From an uncultured Flavobacteriales bacterium (GTDB taxonomy: Bacteria; Bacteroidota; Bacteroidia; CAIKAF01), in assembly GCA_937925455.1 (NCBI GenBank), contig CALEWF010000009.1, positions 1 to 11,259 on the forward strand: DNA of 11,259 nt, in the 5' to 3' direction. Positions within the stretch are counted from its first letter, which is position 1, and each line of letters opens with the position of its first letter. The translations under genes and the position numbers were made by a program. Under the pieces are notes generated by a model, which saw only the letters and a list, made by a program, of their open reading frames with translations, did not search any database and was not told the origin of the DNA. Below are positions 7,795 through 11,259 of this stretch, piece after piece.

Positions 7795-8418
7795 TCAAAG
7801 GTCGGAGATTTTTTTAAAGCAGGCGGCTACTTCTGAAATTCGTTGTGGTGTAATTTCAGGTAAATGCGGAATATGTCCAATTACCGGCAATTGACTTCTC
7901 CGGCAAATGTATTCCATACTATCCCATGCATCGGTATCTGTAAATACCAAACCTAATACCGATATTTGATGTTGTCTTAACACTTCGAGGGTCAGTAAGG
8001 TATGATTTACAGAACCCAAATAATTTCGGCTTACCACCACCACCGGCAGCTTCCAGAATTTAATTAAATCCAATATCAAAAAATCTTGTTGCAAAGGAAC
8101 CATCAATCCTCCAGCTCCTTCTATGAGTAATAAATTAGTGGTGAATGGAATCGTTAACTTTTCAGGTTGAATAGTAATATGATCCAACCGAGCAGCATAA
8201 TGTGGCGAACAGGGTGTTTTTAATAAAATCTGCGTAGGATGTATGACTGTTTTGGAATTCGTAACCAACGATTGTACATAATCAATTTCTAATTGTTCTA
8301 AATTACCGGCTTGGATGGGTTTCCAGTAATCTGCCTGCCATGCTTCAGCCAAAACAGCTGATGCCAGAGTCTTTCCCACACCAGTGCCTATGCCGGTTAT
8401 GAATATTTTTCTTTCCAT
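7795..8418 (-). CDS. bioD: ATP-dependent dethiobiotin synthetase
   Basis: Carboxylates 7,8-diaminononanoate with CO2 and ATP to close the ureido ring of dethiobiotin, the third late step. It has 207 residues, in the normal range. The N-terminal P-loop is GIGTGVGKT (9-17, Lys16). YWKPIQAG (31-38) carries the conserved Lys33, Asp46 lies in the following helix, SPHYAA is at 71-76, and the second nucleotide/substrate motif EGAGGLMVPL is at 100-109 with Glu100. LGSVNHTLLT (134-143) is also typical of the family. E. coli BioD has Glu12 in its P-loop (GTDTEVGKT) where this protein has Gly13. The first 22 bases overlap the end of bioF in another frame, so its translation is probably coupled to that of bioF. 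Confidence 0.95.
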   Translation of the reverse strand: MERKIFITGIGTGVGKTLASAVLAEAWQADYWKPIQAGNLEQLEIDYVQSLVTNSKTVIHPTQILLKTPCSPHYAARLDHITIQPEKLTIPFTTNLLLIEGAGGLMVPLQQDFLILDLIKFWKLPVVVVSRNYLGSVNHTLLTLEVLRQHQISVLGLVFTDTDAWDSMEYICRRSQLPVIGHIPHLPEITPQRISEVAACFKKISDL

Positions 8419-9515
8419 TGACGAATACTTTCTATCAATCTTGTAATTTCTTGTTCAGTATGATAAGCGTGCAAACATATGCGAATACGTTCTGTTCCTT
8501 GTGGCACAGTAGGTGAAAGAATGGGTTTTACAAAATATCCCTGTTGAAAAAGGAATGACGCCAGGGTACGAACGACTGAATTTCCCGGCTGAATAATCCG
8601 TTGAATGGGGGTAGAATTGGTTTCAAAAGCAGCCGCTGCATGCTGATAAAAGCTAATTTTCTGCGCTAACAACGCTTGCAGCTCTGTATGGGTTTGAAGA
8701 TAGCGATAGGCAGCCTGAATGTAAGCCAAAGCAGCTGGTGGCAAACCGGTGGTGTATATAAATGGTCTTGAAAAATTAATCAAATAATCAATCAACTCCC
8801 TGTTTCCCAAAACGGCTGCGCCGTGCGCCCCCATGGCTTTTCCAAAGGTTACAATCCGGGCAAACACCCGATGGTGCAAATTCATTTGCTGCACTTTTCC
8901 CCAGCCCTGCACACCCAGCGAATGTGCTTCATCTACGATGAGATATGCCTTATACGTTTCGCATAGATTTACCAATGCTTCTATATCTACTTCATCCCCA
9001 TCCATCGAAAAAACAGATTCAGTAACCACATATACCTGACCTCGACTGCGTTTAATTTTTTCTTCTAAATCTTGCAGGTTATTATGTTCAAAGGCATGGG
9101 CATACGCCAAAGAAAGGCGGATACCATCGCGAATGGAAGCATGGCTAAGAGCATCATACAAAATGGTATCGCCACGTTGCGGAACCGCCGATAACAATCC
9201 GAGATTAGCCATGTATCCCGAAGAAAATATTAAACAACCATCTACCTGATGAAGGGTCGCTAAGAATGATTCTGTTTGCTCATACAATACATGATTCCCG
9301 CTGATTAAACGCGAACCGGTAGCTCCGTGCATTTTGATACCTGCATCAATCAGTATCTTTTGAGCCCACTGGCTAACCACTTCGTTATGGGCTATTCCTA
9401 AGTAATCATTTGAAGAAAAATCAACCATGCCCGTAGGCATGGCACTCAGCGTTCTAAAACTATCCTGAAACTTTCGCTCTTCCAGCCGAAGACGCATATG
9501 GGGAGGCAGGCGCAT
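8397..9515 (-). CDS. bioF: 8-amino-7-oxononanoate synthase (KAPA synthase)
   Basis: PLP-dependent alpha-oxoamine synthase that condenses a pimeloyl thioester with L-alanine to give KAPA, the first late step. It has 372 residues, slightly shorter than the usual 380-390. Motifs: DFSSNDYLGIAH (32-43), HGATGSRLISGNH (63-75), the substrate loop around SHASIRDG (124-131), DEAHSLGVQG (195-204) with Asp195 and His198, Schiff-base Lys226 in TFGKAMGAHGA, and SPTVPQGTERIRICLHAYHT (334-353). Related enzymes that use glycine (KBL) or serine (SPT) share the fold, but the bio context settles the choice. The annotated start is 12 bases from the bioB stop. Met7 (9497) is a possible alternative, and neither start has a clear Shine-Dalgarno. 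The gene overlaps bioD by 22 bases. Confidence 0.95.
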   Translation of the reverse strand: MRLPPHMRLRLEERKFQDSFRTLSAMPTGMVDFSSNDYLGIAHNEVVSQWAQKILIDAGIKMHGATGSRLISGNHVLYEQTESFLATLHQVDGCLIFSSGYMANLGLLSAVPQRGDTILYDALSHASIRDGIRLSLAYAHAFEHNNLQDLEEKIKRSRGQVYVVTESVFSMDGDEVDIEALVNLCETYKAYLIVDEAHSLGVQGWGKVQQMNLHHRVFARIVTFGKAMGAHGAAVLGNRELIDYLINFSRPFIYTTGLPPAALAYIQAAYRYLQTHTELQALLAQKISFYQHAAAAFETNSTPIQRIIQPGNSVVRTLASFLFQQGYFVKPILSPTVPQGTERIRICLHAYHTEQEITRLIESIRQWKEKYS

Positions 9516-9527
9516 AGGCCAATTGAC

Positions 9528-10526
9528 TCAAACGGTTTTAGTAACTTCCAAACCAGCTTTGGGTGCGGCACTATCCTTAAACGCCGGCTTATGTTTTAAT
9601 CCCAGCAAATCAAACATCATTTTGTCCTGGTCAAATTCCGGATTAGGGGTAGTTAGCAACTTATCGCCGGCAAAAATGGAATTAGCTCCCGCCAAAAAAC
9701 ACAAAGCTTGTTCAGCTATACTCATCTCTGTTCTTCCGGCCGAAAGCCGTACCATGCTCTTGGGCATGATAATGCGTGCCGTAGCAATGGTACGTAATAT
9801 TTCCCAAAAAGGAATTTTTTCCTGGTTTTCTAAGGGAGTACCTTCTACAGCTACCAGTGCATTGATGGGCACCGATTCCGGATGTTGCGACATGTTAGCC
9901 AAGGTTTGAAGCAATCCGATGCGGTCACTTTTCTCTTCCCCCATACCCACAATGCCGCCGCAACAAACGCTGATTCCGGCTTTACGTACATTTTCCAAAG
10001 TATTCAAACGGTCTTCATAAGTGCGGGTAGTTATTATCTTTTCGTAGTATTCCGGCGAAGTATCCAAATTATGATTGTATGCATATAAACCGGCTTCTTT
10101 CAACCGTTTTGCCTGATGTTCATTCAACATGCCCAAAGTACAACATACTTCCATCCCCATATCCGTAACTTTCTTCACCACTTCCACTACCCGATCGAAG
10201 TGCACATTGTCTTTCACTTCACGCCAGGCAGCTCCCATGCAAAACCGTGATGACCCATTCGCTTTAGCGGCCAAAGCCGACTGTATTATCTCTTCTTCAT
10301 TAAGCAACGGGGTACCTTTTACCTCCGTATTGTAACGGGCTGCCTGCGGACAGTAAGCACAATCCTCGGGGCATCCACCGGTTTTTATAGAAAGCAGGGT
10401 ACTCATCTGCACTTCCGTAGGGTCAAAATGCTTACGATGAACGGTAGCCGCCTCAAAAATCAGTTCCATCAACGGCTTGTTGTATATTTCGGCAATTTCT
10501 TCGCGTGTCCAGTTATTACGTACCAT
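9528..10526 (-). CDS. bioB: biotin synthase (radical SAM)
   Basis: Inserts sulfur into dethiobiotin to form biotin, the last step, using a radical-SAM [4Fe-4S] cluster and a sacrificial [2Fe-2S] cluster. It has 332 residues, near the usual size. The CxxxCxxC cluster motif is Cys52, Cys56 and Cys59 in GGCPEDCAYCPQAARYNT. The second-cluster ligands align with E. coli Cys97, Cys128, Cys188 and Arg260 as Cys96 (RFCMGAAWR), Cys128 (EVCCTLG), Cys188 (SVCCGGIVGMGE) and Arg260 (VRLSAGR). Two of these ligands have an adjacent extra cysteine (129 and 189). YNHNLDTSPEYY (150-161) and INALVAVEGTPL (221-232) are family hallmarks. It is the first gene of the bio operon. Its leader, AATAAATAAGAAAT, is A-rich without a Shine-Dalgarno. 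Confidence 0.97.
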   Translation of the reverse strand: MVRNNWTREEIAEIYNKPLMELIFEAATVHRKHFDPTEVQMSTLLSIKTGGCPEDCAYCPQAARYNTEVKGTPLLNEEEIIQSALAAKANGSSRFCMGAAWREVKDNVHFDRVVEVVKKVTDMGMEVCCTLGMLNEHQAKRLKEAGLYAYNHNLDTSPEYYEKIITTRTYEDRLNTLENVRKAGISVCCGGIVGMGEEKSDRIGLLQTLANMSQHPESVPINALVAVEGTPLENQEKIPFWEILRTIATARIIMPKSMVRLSAGRTEMSIAEQALCFLAGANSIFAGDKLLTTPNPEFDQDKMMFDLLGLKHKPAFKDSAAPKAGLEVTKTV

Positions 10527-10545
10527 ATTTCTTATTTATTGAGAA

Positions 10546-10576
10546 CAAACTTAGGAAAAAATGGATAGTTTGCTAA
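10546..10576 (-). promoter_or_regulatory. candidate promoter of the bio operon
   Basis: Read on the - strand, TTAG (10573-10576) is followed after 19 bases by TAAGTTTG (10546-10553). The second element matches the Bacteroidota -7 consensus TAnnTTTG and the first is a one-mismatch version of the -33 TTTG. The implied transcript would begin about 13-15 bases before the bioB ATG, a very short leader that leaves no room for a riboswitch. No recognisable BirA-type operator palindrome was seen. The call rests on consensus match and position only. Confidence 0.4.
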
Positions 10577-10688
10577 GGCATAAAACAATAATGTTTATCC
10601 CAAATTATGCAATAGAAAACCGGATATAATGCAAAGTCATTTTAATTTATGTACTAAAGCCGATTATATGAAGCAACCACCTGAGTTC

Positions 10689-10745
10689 AACCAATTATTT
10701 TGTTTCAATTGCATCAAACGACATTGAAGATGTTTTTAATTGGTT
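10689..10745. repeat. nested inverted repeat, possible stem-loop
   Basis: AACCAATTA (10689-10697) is the exact reverse complement of TAATTGGTT (10737-10745). Inside it, TTCAAT (10704-10709) pairs with ATTGAA (10723-10728) around a 13-base loop. The arms are AT-rich and there is no T-run, so it does not look like a classical terminator. It could be a small structured RNA, a remnant of a miniature element, or chance in AT-rich sequence. Confidence 0.35.
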
Positions 10746-10750
10746 TATTA

Positions 10751-10981
10751 ATCTGTGTTCTCTGAGGTGAAAAATTTAACCACAATGCACACAAATAAAA
10801 AGTTATGACAGAAATGACCGCTCTTTGTACCCTTTGTGTAAAACTTTGTGTTCTTTGTGGTAAAAGCATTACGCCTGAATAGTAAACAAATTTTTTAACC
10901 ACAAAGAACACAGAGATACACGGAGAACACAAAGAAAATGAGAGTAAAACACCCTGTATTCCTCTGTTTTCTCTGTGGTTA
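10751..10981. repeat. mosaic of inverted CCACAAAG/CTTTGTGG-type dispersed repeats
   Basis: At least five arms of one motif alternate in orientation: 10751-10768, 10777-10795, 10824-10861, 10896-10935 and 10955-10981. The best pair is ACCACAAAGAACACA at 10898-10912 and its exact reverse complement at 10847-10861, separated by 36 bases. A second pair, 10896-10915 against 10962-10981, matches at 18 of 20 positions. This family of purine-rich, ACCACAAAG(A/G)CAC-like sequences recurs in intergenic regions of many environmental bacteria, from general knowledge. It probably forms hairpins in RNA or is a non-autonomous dispersed element. No transposase is nearby. Confidence 0.75.
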
Positions 10982-11056
10982 TTATGTAACAGTGGCTACA
11001 GACGTTTTTTGTCTTTCTGGATTCTTATGAAAAATTTCTAATTTATAATTTGGGTT

Positions 11057-11095
11057 AAAAAAATTATATGAACGTACGACTACATCCGTATGTTC
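11057..11095 (-). terminator. possible intrinsic terminator of the right-edge - strand gene
   Basis: Read on the - strand, an imperfect hairpin GAACATACG...CGTACGTTC (11070-11095, one mismatch, 8-base loop) is followed by ATATAATTTTTTT ending at 11057. It lies about 60 bases past the stop codon of the right-edge gene. A second AT-rich inverted repeat, AAATTTTG/CAAAATTT (11100-11107 and 11120-11127), lies between them. The central mismatch and the delay before the T-run make this a weak call. Confidence 0.35.
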
Positions 11096-11153
11096 AATAA
11101 AATTTTGCGAATAAAATCACAAAATTTAGAAAAAAAATATTTTTAAATGAGTT

Positions 11154-11258
11154 CTACTCCCCCCTACTATACCTATCCAACAATTCCCGTTCCCGGCGGG
11201 TGAGACTTTTTAGACCTTTTTCACTGATTTTATCGAGCAGTTCATCTAAAGTAGCTTC
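11154..11258 (-). CDS. C-terminal 34 residues of a truncated gene, probably a rhomboid family protease tail
   Basis: A - strand frame enters from the right edge and ends in TAG at 11154-11156. The visible tail contains LDELLDKISEKGLKSLTRRE (residues 4-23 of the fragment) and ends LLDRYSRGE. This pattern, LDxxLDKIxxxGxxSLTxxExxxL, resembles the short helical domain (DUF6576-like) at the C-terminus of Bacteroidota rhomboid intramembrane serine proteases. The catalytic Ser and His would lie outside the window, so protease function cannot be checked here. Other proteins may share this tail. The gene runs in the same direction as the bio operon but is separated from it by about 630 bases and a possible terminator, so it is unlikely to be part of that operon. 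Confidence 0.6.
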   Translation of the reverse strand, partial: EATLDELLDKISEKGLKSLTRRERELLDRYSRGE

Positions 11259-11259
11259 C

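Larger units (their letters stand above)
10527..11153. other. intergenic region of about 630 bases with repeats
   Basis: This is the only long non-coding stretch. From left to right it holds the candidate bio promoter, an AT-rich segment with no visible gene (10577-10688), a nested inverted repeat (10689-10745), a mosaic of CCACAAAG-type inverted repeats (10751-10981) and an AT-rich end with small inverted repeats (11070-11127). The open frame on the - strand at 10714-10932 translates to QRTQSFTQRVQR-like sequence. This is a known artefact of reading through such repeats, so it is not annotated as a gene. Confidence 0.75.

Noticed and set aside
9523..9909. 128-codon open frame on the + strand antisense to bioB
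   Set aside because: It lies wholly opposite the strongly conserved bioB and has no recognisable protein features, so it is a shadow of bioB codon usage.
10527..10690. Riboswitch or BirA operator ahead of bioB
   Set aside because: No BirA-like paired half-sites or riboswitch core was seen, and the inferred leader is only about 15 bases.
10714..10932. 72-codon open frame on the - strand with QRTQSFTQRVQR-like product
   Set aside because: It reads through the inverted repeats. Its composition and repetitiveness are those of the DNA repeat, not of a protein, and it has no credible start context.
10751..10981. CRISPR array
   Set aside because: The repeat arms alternate in orientation, differ in sequence and spacing, and have no regular spacers or cas genes nearby.

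Overview
The window looks like a chromosomal segment of a Bacteroidota (Bacteroidetes) bacterium. The support is a TonB-dependent receptor with an N-terminal carboxypeptidase-regulatory-like domain followed directly by a DUF4249 lipoprotein, A-rich leaders without clear Shine-Dalgarno sequences, candidate promoters matching the Bacteroidota -7 consensus TAnnTTTG, and a C-terminal fragment resembling the tail of Bacteroidota rhomboid proteases. A genus cannot be named from sequence alone.

Layout. Positions 10-3312 (+) hold an outer-membrane transport pair: a TonB-dependent receptor and, 3 bases later, a DUF4249 surface or periplasmic lipoprotein. After a 126-base gap with a candidate promoter come trxB (thioredoxin reductase) and an aldose 1-epimerase family gene, 14 bases apart on the + strand. 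The epimerase meets a second operon tail to tail with only 3 bases between the stop codons. That operon runs on the - strand from 10526 down to 5331 in the order bioB, bioF, bioD, bioA, and then a FabF-like beta-ketoacyl synthase. Positions 10527-11153 are non-coding and hold a candidate bio promoter, a nested inverted repeat, a mosaic of inverted CCACAAAG-type repeats and a possible terminator. The right edge cuts off a - strand gene of which only the last 34 codons are present.

How the genes work together. BioF, BioA, BioD and BioB catalyse the four late steps of biotin synthesis, from pimeloyl thioester through KAPA, DAPA and dethiobiotin to biotin. Their genes are packed tightly, with a 22-base overlap (bioF/bioD), an 8-base overlap (bioA/ketosynthase) and gaps of 3 and 12 bases. 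No gene for making pimeloyl-ACP (bioC, bioH, bioG, bioW, bioI, bioZ) is in the window. Instead the operon ends in a dedicated ketosynthase that keeps the Cys-His-Lys-His active-site set but carries an unusual HAPGT motif. This ketosynthase is the most interesting item: it may supply or elongate the pimeloyl precursor, which is inference. The remaining genes are ordinary housekeeping or transport genes, and no mobile element, CRISPR array, defence system, tRNA or rRNA was recognised.
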